A stretch of 64,000 nt of DNA from Gymnogyps californianus. Taxonomy: Eukaryota; Chordata; Aves; Accipitriformes; Cathartidae. The translations under genes were made by a program, and so were the position numbers. The stretch is taken from contig NC_059481.1 in assembly GCF_018139145.2 (NCBI RefSeq), positions 7,428,368-7,492,367 of the forward strand. Direction: 5' to 3'. Positions 1 to 12,900 of this stretch are shown one piece after another (positions within the stretch are counted from its first letter, which is position 1; each line of letters starts with the position of its first letter). The notes under the pieces are model-generated. The model was not told the DNA's origin. It made no database searches and saw only the letters and a list, made by a program, of their open reading frames with translations.

Positions 1-3000
1 TTAGAAAACTAATGCTTTTTGAAAGGGAACTGGTAGCAAATTTTGCAACTCTTGAGGTCAGAGAAATCAGTAAATTAATAAAGTAACATCAGTGTGATGT
101 TACTTTGAATCTTGGTGTCAAGTCTCTTGTACTTTCAGCATTGTACTTCTGGAAAGTTATGGTGATTAAAATGCTGAGTCAACTGAGCGTACTGGCACTC
201 ACAGCTACAGAATAGTAATCTAGCATAAGTAGTTGTGGTGTAGTAACAGTCTTAGAAGTCATAGAAGAATTTAAGATCCTATTGATTGTTGTGTTGTTTC
301 TAGTATTGGTGATCTTACAAAGCAAGATCCCTTACGTATCTGTAGAAGACTTAAATTTGTACAGGAAAAAGCAGAATGGGTCCAAGCTCTTGATTGATTC
401 ATGCTTCTGAATGGACTTAAGTCACCTGATGTCTCTTCAGTTTCCCCAGTTTGAGACTAAGCAGTCATTTCTGTTTCAAGTGGTGCATAAGGTTTTAGCT
501 GTAGTACATGTATGAGGAAGATTCTTGTTTAATGGGTATGTCGGAAGCAGTATGGAATATTAAGGGCAAGCCGGATATAGTATTCTTGTGTAAAATAAAT
601 TTAGAACACATGTGATACAGAATGTTCCATAATTGAGCTGTTTAAAACAACACATGGTTGTTGCGACTATATAAGACCAATGTGTGAATTTTCAGGATTC
701 CTGTTCTGACAGTTTTGACGCCTTACCGATTTCTGTGTGCGTGTGTTCTTTATTCTACAATTGCTTGACAGTGGGGAATGGGAATGCTTTTTTAAAAAAA
801 AAAAAAAAAGAAAGAAAAGACAAGCTAGCACTATGAGTTATTGTTATATGTGATGCAATAAGTTTGTGGCTTCTTTGAATAACATTAGTCCAATAGTATG
901 CGTGTTGTACAGTGGCAGAGGCAGTGTAGGACCAGATAATGACATTGCCCTTGGAGTCTTAGAGGGACTGTATTTGGAGATGGCTAAGTGTTTGTGTAGT
1001 TATAATCCTTTTCTTATTGCTGTTGTAAGTTTGGGGTTTTTTTTGTTTTTGATAAAAGTACTTGCAGACTAGACATGCAGCTGTGCCAGTCAGCACACTT
1101 CTATAGCACAAGTGGAGGAATCACTAGTGGAAATGAAACATAGATCATGCACAACTCTTACAAATGATCGTGAAGTAGATCTGATTTTTTTTTTCCTTAA
1201 TTTTTTTCCTTCAAGTATCTGTACAACTCCCTCTACATTAATGTAGAACTTTATTGGGAGTTTTGGGCATAGTGCCCAACTGACTGCTGCTATATCAGCT
1301 TCATAATAATAGGCCTACTTTGGTCCAGAGAACATAAAAAATTATCCTGTATCAGGAGTTAAATATTAAATCTCTGGAGCACAGTAACTGCTTTTGTTTT
1401 TCAGAAAGTTTTAATCATAAATGTGCATGTGAAGGGCACAAATGTTAGGAAAGGGAATGAATTGTTTTCTGCTTTTTTTTTTTGTAGTTTTAGTGTATTT
1501 TTCATGGAAAGACCAAGTAAAGACTATGAACTTCTCTTCCATTAATAAATTATCTTTCTGTTCTTTTCCAGTTTAAAGATATGCAAGTTTTCACATTAAC
1601 ATTCTTTTTTTCCTGTCTTTGAGGAATTCAAAATTTAGAACACCAATCTGCAATACATACTATTAGTTATTTTTGAAGGCATAAGGGAAGAAATGAAGAA
1701 GAGAAGAAATGCTGAGTTTGAGACATATCAGCTTAGTGTACTAGTGTCTTGTTTTGAAGTCTGGGTTTTTTGTTGTTTTTGTTGTTTGCTTATTTAATAA
1801 TGGATGGGGGGGGCTCTGTCTTTTAACTTTATTTAGATGTGTGGGATCTTTATTTAGGGCAGCCTTCTAGTCTGTCTTAAACGGTATTTCTTCCACATCG
1901 TAAATTTCTCAAGAACAGACTTCAGCCACAAAACTGGTTTTGAGAACTTCAAAATATGTGTTCCAATATTCCAGAACATAGCAATTTAAACAACAGATCA
2001 GTAGAATTAAAAATGAAGTGTTGGTATATAGTTCAAAATAGTGGATTCTGATCATTGTTCCGTTGATATAATGTCCTGTCTCTAACATATACGTGATTTT
2101 TTTTTCTTTAATTCGGTACAGATCAATTAGAATCAAGAATGCAGAAACAGAATATCCTGCTTGTCAGTAATAATGAAAAATAGTAGCAAATAGGATTTGC
2201 TTTGTCTTAATAAGCTCTTGATACCTCTGTTTCCTTAGATTGCTTGTGGCATTATCCTGCACCTAGTTCTCAGAGGAAAGTCAAAAAATCTACAGTAAAT
2301 CTAGTCAGTTTTATGATTTGGAACCAGCGATGGGCAGCAATTTTCCTTTATCAGGATGGTTCTTATTTCAAGTAAAAAGTGTAATGGCACTTCTGTGGTG
2401 TGCATCACTTATGTCTTCTTTTCTTATAACTATGAAAAAATGTAATTCACTTCTGGTGTACAAAAGCGTCATTGACTGCCAGTGTAGTATGAATATCTGT
2501 ATTTGCTGTGTGAATATGAGATCTCCTCTGGACGTCATTTTCTGTTGCTCACTTCCAGTAACTGTGGAACACACTGTATAGGTTACTTAATGTTACCATC
2601 TTTTCAGTCATACTCTGTTTCTCATGCTTACAGATATTTTTATGGTACTTTTGTTTTCATTTTACATTCAAAGTTGTGTTTCTTACAGATGTGAGAAATT
2701 ATTTAATGCTGTGTACATGGGAAACAGTCTTGATCCAGCACAAAACTTTAAGGCTATTTTCTAGAAAAGATAGCTGTCTTTGTGGTATCATCTATATCTT
2801 GTTGCCAGGAATATTTTCAGGATTTTCTTAATGTGATATTCTTGGGCCACAATGCAGAATTCATACTGTTAAAGGCACTACTCAGACTTGTACACTTGGT
2901 TTTGCATTTATTTTTTGATTGTATTAATTCAAAAAGATGTCTTTGTGTTTTTGAAGAAAACATTTGTAATTTTACTACAATGACAGGTTTTGTAATAAGT

Positions 3001-3189
3001 TACTAGAAGGGGTTTTGATACCAGACTCTCCAGGAAGAAATAATAGATTCTTTCAAGAAAGCTATTGATAAGCTAAAACTTGGATGTAAGTTTTACCTGA
3101 ATGCTGTCTGCTCAATGAGCAAATTGTTGCATTTACTGTAATTGGCCTGAAACAGGGATGACATAAATGAGTATATGTCAAATGCTATG

Positions 3190-4332
3190 AAACAAGACAG
3201 CCTCACCTCAATGCTTGGGAAAGGGATGGAACAAATAGTCCTGGAAACCATTTATAAACATATTACAGCAAGAAGGCAACCAGGAGTACTCACCATGAAT
3301 TTACGTAGGAAATGACATTTTACAACAAAATGACGAGCACAGTGGATGTTTTTTATCTTGAATTTAGGAAGGTATTTGACACTGTCTCCCATTACATCTT
3401 TAGAGACTAAATTAAATTAAATTTGGACTAGATAGATGGACAGTGAGGTGAAATGAAAACTGGCTGGACTGCCAGGCTCAAAGGGTTGTGATCAGCAACC
3501 CAAAGTCTAGCTAGAGGCCAGTCACTATCGTTGTACCCTAGAGGTTGATACTAGGTCAATACTTCTTAACATCTTCATTGATGACCTGCATTATTAACAA
3601 TGCAGGAAATTGGAAGGAGAGCTTTATACATGAGATGGTTGTGCTGCCATTCAATGGGACCTTGACAGGCTGGAGAAATGGGCTGAGAGAAATCTCATGA
3701 AATTCAGGAAGGGGAAATGCAAAGTCCTGCACTTAGGGATGAATAACCCCCTGCACCAGTATGGGCTGGGCGCTCACCAGCTGAAAAGCAGATTTGTAGT
3801 AAAGGACATGGGCCGCATTAGGAAGAGTATTGCCAGCGGGTTGTGGGAGGTGATCCTTCTTAGGATCTGACCAGGATACCTGAACTTAGGGGAGTGAGTC
3901 CAGCAAAGAGGGACAAAGGGACTGGAGTATCTCTCATGAGGAGCAGCTGAGAGAGATGAGATTTGCTTTGCCTGGAGAAGAGAAGCCTCAGGGAGTTCTT
4001 ATTGATGTATATAAATAGCTGATGGGAGGGTCTAAATAAGATGGAGCCAGGCTTACCTCAGTCGTGTCCAGCAAAAGGACAAGAATCATTGAGCATAAAC
4101 TGAAATACAGGAAGCTTGTTCAAACTTAAGAAAAATGTTATTGTCAGGGTGGCCAAACACTGGGGAAGGTTGCCAAGACAGGTGGTGGAATCTCCATCCC
4201 TGGAGGTGGTCTGAGCCTGACTGGACATGGTCCTGGGCAGCCTGCTGTAGTTGACCCTGCTTTGAGCAGGGGGGTTGGAAGGGATGATCTCCAGAGGTGC
4301 CTTCTGACCTCAACTGATGCTCTGATTCTGTG
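3190..4332 (+). mobile_element. CR1 LINE fragment, 5'-truncated and internally deleted
   Basis: This is the 3' part of a chicken-repeat-1 non-LTR retrotransposon on the + strand. The start resembles the CR1 reverse-transcriptase region (TCACCTCAATGCTTGGGAAA, then the degraded 'DFxKAFDTVSH' zone near 3358-3395, then AACATCTTCATTGATGACCT at 3569). The end is the classic CR1 3' region (CTGGACATGGTCCTGGGCAG, GAGCAGGGGGGTTGG, CTCCAGAGGTGCCTTCTGAC) and stops at GATTCTGTGG, the octamer-type terminus. Full CR1 elements are about 4.5 kb, so this is about the last quarter. Stop codons and frameshifts abolish coding. Relative to CR1 as I remember it, blocks are missing near 3600-3640, after about 3810 and near 3860-3920. 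Confidence 0.9.
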
Positions 4333-7300
4333 GCTAGGGTTACTTTAGATTAAATTCACTATCTTTTATTTTCCTATTTTCTGTTTTTAGTGGTAGGGGA
4401 AATAGAAGAAGAAAACAATAGTAGAGAAGAAGAATTATTTTGAGGATACTAGTAAAGTGGCAATTCTTTATTGCAAGAATGTCCCCTGTAAAGCCATGAA
4501 AAACCTCTTTATTGGATGAATGTGGCAGTTCATTAAGCTGTACTGCACTGAATCAACATCCCACTACAGAACTCATTGAACGGCACTCTGTACTTGGGGT
4601 TAGGATAGGAGTGTTCCTGTGGTTTTGATGTTCCTAAGTCGCACACATTTGATGAAATTACGCATCAAATCTGTTGGTCTTAGAGCACTTTCTGTGCAGT
4701 TTGCACTGATTGCTTCTATTCATCAACTCTGTTACTGCTTGAGAGTGAGGGTTGATTGCAAGTGGCTTTATAGAGTATTTTGGCAATTTATTTGTTGACA
4801 AATAAGACAGTTGAATTTTCTTCAGACTTGTTGATTTGTCTGTTTATTTTTATAGAGTCATCCTCTGTGGTTCATATTTTTATATATATTAGAACAGTAA
4901 TCTATTTTACAGCTTTTTCCATTCTTTGTATTAATGTGTATAGCAGGTGTTTTGACTGGGCCTTTTGAAGTTGCCATGTCGCAGTTAATAGAAGACGAGG
5001 ACGCGCTTTTTGTAGTAAAGACAGTTCTATTAATGGGAGAATATCTGGTGAGCAGTCTCCATCGCGGTAGAGAATTAGCTGAATATTTGCTGCTTGCATA
5101 GAGTTTAGTTGAGATATGAGTTAACTTGCATTCAGTGATTCCGGTATCACCAGCTTTCCTCTGTAGTCAGACAGACAATTCCAGAAGGTGGTTTAACATG
5201 TTTGTTAGACTCCAGTAGATGAGAAGAGTCATATAAGTAAAATGCTATCATTTAAATGATATTGCCTGGCAACAATAATATTATTACTACAATAGACTAT
5301 GGGATAGAAATTGCTGAAGTAGTATTACTACTTCTGAGTTATGATACAGAACAGAGTCTTTCCGTAGTCTTTGGTTTCACGGTTTGGCTTCTCTGATGCT
5401 GTTAAATAAAACCCATAAAATTCAATGTAGCAGATTATAGCAAAATCCAGTAAATCCTCCTGATGCCTTTTGGCAAGTCGTTTTACCAGATTGACTCTTC
5501 AGTGAATGTGATGTTATGCAATTCTTTCTGAGGACATTGAAGGTGCTCACGTATCTGGCAAGAAGAAAGTATTATTCTCTTAGCTACCATTTTTTTCCCC
5601 TTTATGGTTTGTATATGTTGTAGGATGTATTTACAGTAAAATACTAAAATATCTTATGTGTAATATCCATTACATAATATCTGAGCAAATAGTTTTCATT
5701 CTTTCTTCAGTAGTTTAATTCACCACAGGAATATTCTAAGGTGCTTGCAAGAATTTTATTTTTTTTTATGTTCAAAGCTATTGTTAATAATGCACAGTAT
5801 CTCTTGTATGTTACCTGTGATCCAAGGTGATCATTGAATGATTAAATCTTGTGTACAAGTTATATTAAAAGTATTTGAAATGCATTAGACTAACAAAAAA
5901 GTTAACTCTTTCATTAGACACAGTAGTTCTATATAAGGTAAGAAATCTCAGCAGTCACTCTCAATATATGCAGAATATAAATACTCAAATAGGATATGGC
6001 CAGAATATGAATATTATTAATCTTATTTTTTCAAGAATAGTGCTAGAGCCTAGCTAGAAATTATTTATTTTTGTTAATGTTCATGGAGTAGTAGCAGTTA
6101 AGAGGAAAGCTAGATTCCTGTTCTAGTCTTAGTCCCTCCCTCCCTCTCTCTTGGAGTGTAAATCAATCCTATAGATGGAATGCAGATTGTGAAACTTCTA
6201 AGACTGGACTGTTCCCAAGAGGTTGGAGGTGAGGAAAAACAGAAGGAGGAAAATTTCATTTTTGTTCACTTTTTGGGAAAGTATTTTGATTTATTTTGGT
6301 GCTGGGTCTTTTGGATAATATGGTTTGGTCTGAACTTTGAGACTCTCCTTCCCAAGTGAGAAATGTGCTGGGAACTGGATGTGCTTTAAAACATTGAGGT
6401 ATAGTATTCCACAATGCTTAATGATAAACCTTGTATGATTTCTTTTTTTTTTTCCAAATCAAGCTTTTAAATGCATTACTACTTAAAGAAAATCCCTTCA
6501 TGTAATAAAAATCCAAAAGAAGGTTAAAAAAAAAAAATCAATGTACTGCCTAATGAAATACTGCACTCAACGTCTATGCTTTACAAAAAGCACAAAATGT
6601 GGATTCCTTTGTCATATTACTACTCTTTGCCTGTTTTCCTACACGATTTAGTAAGGCTCTTGATTTTAATACTACCCAGTAAAAATTTGTAAGAAAATAC
6701 AGCATCTTAATAACATTTAAGTAAATTTTTATGTGGAGACTCTGTTTCTATGGTTATTAACACGCTAATATGGACATATTATACTACATCATTCAGAGAC
6801 CCTGCACATGATTGTGTGCATGATATATTTAATGCACTACAACTTACATTTTATTTTGAACTAAACATTTAATTTCTAAATAGTGTGCTTCCAAGCACTC
6901 TGAATAGTCTATGGAGAGACCACTGACTGTTGGCTTGATCTTTGCTGTCAAGGTAAATAGTACAAATGGTATATGTTCCATATAAATCTCTTTAAAACCT
7001 TTTTATTTCAGGTAGGGTTAAAAGGGACTTTACTCTGTCTTCCAGTGAACTAATGCATTAAAGTTGAGTCAAGTTGAACTTGAATTTCATTCTAACTTGA
7101 TTTAGAATGGAGTTTATTCTGTAATGCTTTAAAATTCAAAAAGTCATTAGAGTTATTTTTTGTGTTCTGTTTAATTCTGTGAATCATTTTCCCTGCCAGA
7201 AGTTCAAGGATATAAGTAAAAGGAAAAAGAAAATGCAACCTGACTTTTCAGGCATGAACTTCTTTTCAATAATGTCGGAAACGTGTCTTAAAAGATGCAA

Positions 7301-8129
7301 CTTATGTGCAGTTTAATTATTGATGAGTGATTGTGTGGTACATAACAATCTTTTCTGAAATAAATCTATTTCGTAGCTAAGTATTCAGACATACAAGCAA
7401 ACAAGAAAATACAATAGTGGCTTTGTTCAATGTTTACAAGTCTTTGACTTAGTATTTGAAAAAGGAACTAGAAATGGTTAATAATCCTTCTTTATTTATA
7501 ATTAATACAAAATAGTCATAGATGTAATTTCTTTTTAGTAAAAGAAATATTATTTGAATCCTCTAAAAAGAGGTGATAATGGCTTGTATCTAATCCGCAC
7601 CTAATAGTACGTACTAAAAGCTGGTGTATCTTCATGTGTGCATGCATAATTGAAACAGAAAATCCAGTAGAGTTAATCTTAAAACTTTGCAAAATGATAA
7701 AGAGTATCTCTGTACATTGCTGATGAAATCATTTATCTTTGCGATAGCAGTAAAATGCCAGGATTAGTATTCTACTTTGTGGAATGCTGTAATTCTAGCT
7801 ACGCAGATATCTGCAGTGGTCTGTGCTCTTCAGGCTAACCATCTGCTCTTGGCTTTGCTTTTACAGCTCTTTCTGTCTAAATATATTCTTCTAAATGGTG
7901 ATATTTTCTGTTCCTTTTGCTGTAATATTTTTGTATCCTGATAACTTTTATTTTCTGCATATAATACACGTAAGTGGCTGATGCGTAATAGTTTTAATTA
8001 GCAGATAAATCAAAAGTTGGTTTAAGATGTTATTTAATTTTGGCTTTGTTATCTACTTTTGTGTGCTTTTTAATGGAAAAATTGCTGAAATACTTTTTAT
8101 AGCAGCATATTCAAGTCATATGTCATAGA

Positions 8130-8173
8130 CTTATATACATATATATGTGTACATACATGTGTGTATATATATG
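8130..8173. repeat. TA/TG/CA alternating purine-pyrimidine tract
   Basis: A 44-base stretch of almost unbroken alternating T/A and TG/CA steps (TATATACATATATATGTGTA, then TACATGTGTGTATATATATG). It is a degenerate dinucleotide microsatellite. Confidence 0.75.
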
Positions 8174-9843
8174 ACAATTACCAACAACATTACGTGTTCT
8201 CAAACTGTTAAGTAACAGCTGCCTTACCTCTTCTCCCATTCCAGGAGCTGCTAGACACTTTCTGGAAACTGGCATGGCCAGACTTGTACTGGTCTAAAGC
8301 ATCAGAAAGTTCATTATCACTGGGAAGGTGTGTGACACTAGTTGCTATCTTGCTTGTCTGCATCTAAGTGCTGTTGGCAGCTTCGAGGAGGAATAGTGTG
8401 CCTGAGTACAGGGTATTGAAGGGAGCTTACAGTGGTCCAGCAGATGAGCATTCTAATTGAAAGGGAATTCATTATACTTGTTAATAGCTTTGTACACTGT
8501 ATCCTTGGATGCACTGGCACACATTTTGGAAGGCTGAAATCTTTTCCACAGGAAAATCTACTGCCTTCTTCCTGCCATGTAGCATGGGTTTCAGTAAGAA
8601 TATGATAGGAATATCCCCCTGTGCAGTGGCAATACTTTGTCTTCTCCATGATACATTGCTATATGCAAGTCCTGCGTAAATGTCTGGATAGATGCTGGAG
8701 GACAGATCCCAGACCACTATGAGAAATAAATAGCTGGATAGAGATCCTTGAGTGGATTGCTGAGAGAAATACAAGCAGCAGGAAATTAATGCAGATTGTG
8801 TCAACAGAGCAATAATTAATGCCTTTGTAAAACACGGTTGTGTTTCTAGAAGTCAAAAAGAAAATGAAGGGGCAGTAGCTATGATTACTCTTTTGATTTT
8901 TTTTTTTTTTTGGTCACTTTCACCTGAATTGTTAAAATAGGATATTAAGTATAAAAACAAACCTTGGGCAGCTGCCTGTTTACTGTAGTTTAGTTGCTTT
9001 GTTTGATCCCTCCGTTTTCTAATCACAGGAAGCCATGAGTTGCCGAAGAAGTGCTGGGGACTGTCAAGCGAATGTGCTGTGTATCCAAACTAAGGATGCT
9101 GCTGCTTGCTTTTCTAACTTTTGAGTGTGTCTTTCTGATTCCAGCAATTACCCGCTCATAAAACTTCCTTACCAGTTCCAATTTCAGAATAATTGCTTTC
9201 TTCTCCAGAGGGCTGTGGCTGCTCCTTGCCTCTGACTCACAGTAGGTTCCTGTCCTCATGACCTGCTGGAAGGTGTCTGTGGACCTCCTGTAGATAGAGC
9301 TGTGAATGCTGCTACTGGCTTTTTAAGAGGCATGAAGGGAAATTGGTACAGAGTTCTGTGATGGCAGGGAGATACGATGCCGTGTATTCTTGTAGCATAG
9401 GTACCAAGAGATTCAGATGTGTGTTTTGAGTGCCTTTGCAGACAAATTAAGGATCAACTGTGCACAAAATTTCCCCATTTTGGCATACCATATCATCATC
9501 AGTGTCATCTTAGTTTTACGATGTCTTCAAGGTTGCTGCTACAGAACAGCACAGCTGAAGTAACCTAATTTCTGATGGTAAAGAAGTGTTGACTGATTTT
9601 ACTGTAGTATGGCTAGAAAGATATTAGTGAAGTGAATACTAGTGCTTAATCTCTGGCAGAATGTAGCTTGTTTTGAGCAATTTATGGCATGATTATCATG
9701 GTTTAGAAAAATACACAAGAAGCACACAATTGTATTAAGTTGATTGTTCATGTATACTTTTTAAAAAAAAAAGTATGTGCTACATAGATCTATTGTATAT
9801 ATAAAACACAGTATGCATATTAATAATTATACCTCTTTCACAG

Positions 9844-9987
9844 ATTACTAAAATAGAAAACATCTGTCATTTGAGTGAACTGAGAGTGTTAAACCTTGCC
9901 AGAAACCTACTAACTATTGTAGAAAACCTTAATGGACTGGATTCGCTCACAGAGCTCAACCTTCGTCATAATCAAGTCTCTACTATA
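9844..9987 (+). CDS. LRRC49: LRRC49 coding exon (LRR repeats; first in window)
   Basis: This exon has 144 bases and 48 codons, with phase 0 at both ends. The acceptor is a pyrimidine-rich tract ending CACAG and the donor is ATA|GTAAGG. The peptide starts ITKIEN and contains LRVLNLARN and LTELNLRHN, two LxxLxLxxN leucine-rich-repeat cores spaced 22 residues apart. A phase-0 start on ITKIEN implies that the previous exon ends at a codon boundary within the preceding repeat. I could not find that exon in 1-9843. Confidence 0.96.
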
Positions 9988-12900
9988 GTAAGGAACAAAA
10001 CTCTTGTCTTCTCTTTCCTTTTTCTTTGTTTTTAACAAAATGCACTATTACTGTAACTTGTTTAAACCATATCAGCATTTCAGATTGTTGAAATCTTGTG
10101 TTTTCCAGTATTGTGTTACTTATGTTGTTCTGCTGCAATACTTACTTCTACAACATAAAGGTGAAACAAGCAGCAATTTATTTTTGGTGTTATTTTGTTT
10201 AAATGAGATCACTTGTAGTGATTCAAATCTTGATAGCTCATGATGGTTCTCTGGGGCAGGGGGAAGATTCTGAAGAAGCTTTGTGGTTCTAACATACAAA
10301 TTTAGATACTTTTCTTCCATACAAGTTTGTTTCCTAGAAACAAACCCTCTCAATTTCTGTAGCTCAGCTAAGCAGTCAGACCATATTAAATTTCATCTCT
10401 TCATGAATATTTCTGGGGCAAATGCAGAGAAAATAGATACTGATCTTAAAAGCAGAATTTCCTAATTGAAGCTTTAACCTAGCATTGTAAGTCTTTATGT
10501 TCTAAAAAATAAAGCTTTTCACTTTGCAATTTATGAGTTGTAGTTCAGGTATGGCAAATAGATTATTTGAACAAGGGCTTTTTAAAGTAATACAGTTAAG
10601 TCTACTTAAATAGCTATATTTTTCTGGACCTCATAATTCCTTTAGTTCTTGGTCTCCTATTGTTGCTGAGTCTTTCCTTTCTTGAATTTCTGCTTCTTGC
10701 CATATATGAATTGTTTTTACACTTCAAAAATAAGAAATTTCTGCTCATTGCTGACTCTGTTACTATACCTTCCCGTTACATCAGTTATGTTACCTAGAAT
10801 TCTCTTCCTTGCTTGTAGCTGCTGCCTTTTCACGCCTCTCAGGTGTAGCTCGTACTTACTCCTTGCTACCTGTTGTCACAAATGGGGAGTCAGCATGAAA
10901 TTTAAATTAGTGAGTTACAGGCTTGGACTCTGTGCTGTATCTCAATGTTTTAGTCTTTCCTGGCCAGAGACAGTGTTCCAGAAGATGATGTTCTGTTCAG
11001 GGAAGTACTTTATTTTTTCTAGTTGTTTGGTTGGTTTGTTTGTTTGTTTTGGTTTTTTTTACCCTGGTTACATTCTAATGGAGTGGTGTTGGGGGGGTGG
11101 GGGTTGTTTTTAATTGGATGGTGATTTTAGCAAGTATGACACTAACGCTCCTTTTAGAGAAGGACTCAAATCATATGAAGTCAAGTCTTGGACATGTCAT
11201 ACTGTCTGAAATCTAAAGTAAATATATGTCTCTTTCCTAAAATAAAATCTTTTTCTTATTTTACTGATAGGTATTGTCTTTTTCTCTGTGCGCAACAATG
11301 TACATGTATTTCTTTACTTAAATTTGTTTTAATTTTTTTGAAAAAATGAAAGCTGCATTACTTTTGTATTGAAATTCAGAATCTGCTGCAATATGAAATT
11401 ACTGAAAATCCAGAAACATAGAAACAAATGTATCATTTTATGGAAAGAATATCCAGGATATTGTTATATTATTGCTGGAGTAGTTGAGGGGAGGGTGTTT
11501 AGATTTCTTTCCTTTAAGATGAGGTTTAGGTTTTCTTATGGTTGACTGTGTGGGGGGTTGTGTGTGTCATTTTAATCATGATATAGTTATGATGTAGCAC
11601 TTAACTGCAAAATTTTCACTCTAAGTTCATTAAAAGAATTTGGTTTCTGTGTCTTAGTTTTTGGACAGTGTTTTAGTTACTCAGTTACTATGACAACACT
11701 ATCATCATGAATCAAGCTTTTTAAACTTGGTTATTCCTTTAAATGAAAGAATCTAACCTCAATTTTAAAAAGTTTGCTGTCCCCAAATAATGAAAAAAAA
11801 AATCAATATAATTTAAATCATTTTCTCTTTCAGTACATTTTTTGTGAACCTTCCTTATTTCCCCCACCCACCCCCGCCCGCTCTAAGTGTATTATTCTTG
11901 TGTGGGAAAGATGATATTCTCATTTGTCAAACAAAATGAGGTTCCATACTGAACTCCATACCCATTGCAGTTAGCTATATTGAAGAATTCAAGTTATCCA
12001 ACTAGATTATAGTTTATTTGAGCCATTAAACATATAATCATCTCTTACAATCCACTGGCCTTAGATTAGCAATTTTGGGACCATTTTTTGTCTTTGAGGT
12101 ATTCATTAGAGACTGGAAGTCCTTGAATCACAAGTAGTTATTTTTGTAAGAATAAACTGTAGTTTGTCCAAAGCTGTAGGATTTAAAAAGGCAGTCCTGA
12201 GGCTTGGTTTATAGCAGAATCATATCTTAAAGGATTGGAAGTGTCTTCAAGAAGTCTGACTATTCTAAAGAATAGCAAACAGAAAGAATAGAGGATTACA
12301 AAGTGTCTCATATGGCATTAAAAGCACAAATCTATGCATATGATGAATTATGGAATGTCTATTCACTTTCCATCCAGTTGTGAATTAGGGTCCACTGGTA
12401 GGAAGATGAACTGTGTTTTTGTTTGAAAGATGGACCTGATTGATTGCTTTGAGGTATTAAAAGCTTAGAAGTTTGGTTTTTTGTCATCTGCAGCTTGATC
12501 TTAGACTTGAAGGAGGACTGGTCAAGGTGTTCACCATCTTTTTGCAAAAGAACTCCTGCCCTTTGTGTCCACTGCCCTATATGACTTTATATCAAAACTG
12601 AAGTAGCTGGAGGCTTTTTTTTTTTTTTTTTTTTTAAATCCTGCTTGAGGTGTTTGCTGTCACGCCTGTGAGACTTGCAACATATTTTACAGGTCAGCAA
12701 CATATCATGCTAGTTATGGAAATTTGTCTTCAGGGCAAATTACTGTGTATTCTCCAATGCAAAATTCTTTGATTAGTTAAAATCCTTGCTGCTTAAGAAT
12801 TACTGTGCACAACCCTATAATGCTTGTCTTCATGTGTATATCCACCTGTATCATGTGCACCCACCCCTTTAAGTATCAGCACTAAGTAGCCTTAGGGACA

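Larger units (their letters stand above)
1..9843 (+). other. LRRC49 upstream intron (partial)
   Basis: There are no LRRC49 exons here. I looked for the preceding LRR exon (a LxxLDLHxNQ-type sequence ending in a GT donor) and did not find it. The stretch is AT-rich and contains the CR1 remnant at 3190-4332, A- and T-runs (for example 792-809 and 8898-8911), an alternating TA/TG tract at 8130-8173, and a less AT-rich block at about 8220-9400 with minus-strand open frames that I cannot identify. Confidence 0.7.

Noticed and set aside
4086..4313. 75-codon minus-strand open frame
   Set aside because: It is antisense to the CR1 3' region and arises from that repeat.
10682..11113. Longest open frame in the window, 143 codons on the + strand
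   Set aside because: Its composition is Cys/Leu/Phe-rich as expected from T-rich DNA. It lies wholly within an LRRC49 intron, has no recognisable domain, and ends in G/T low-complexity sequence.
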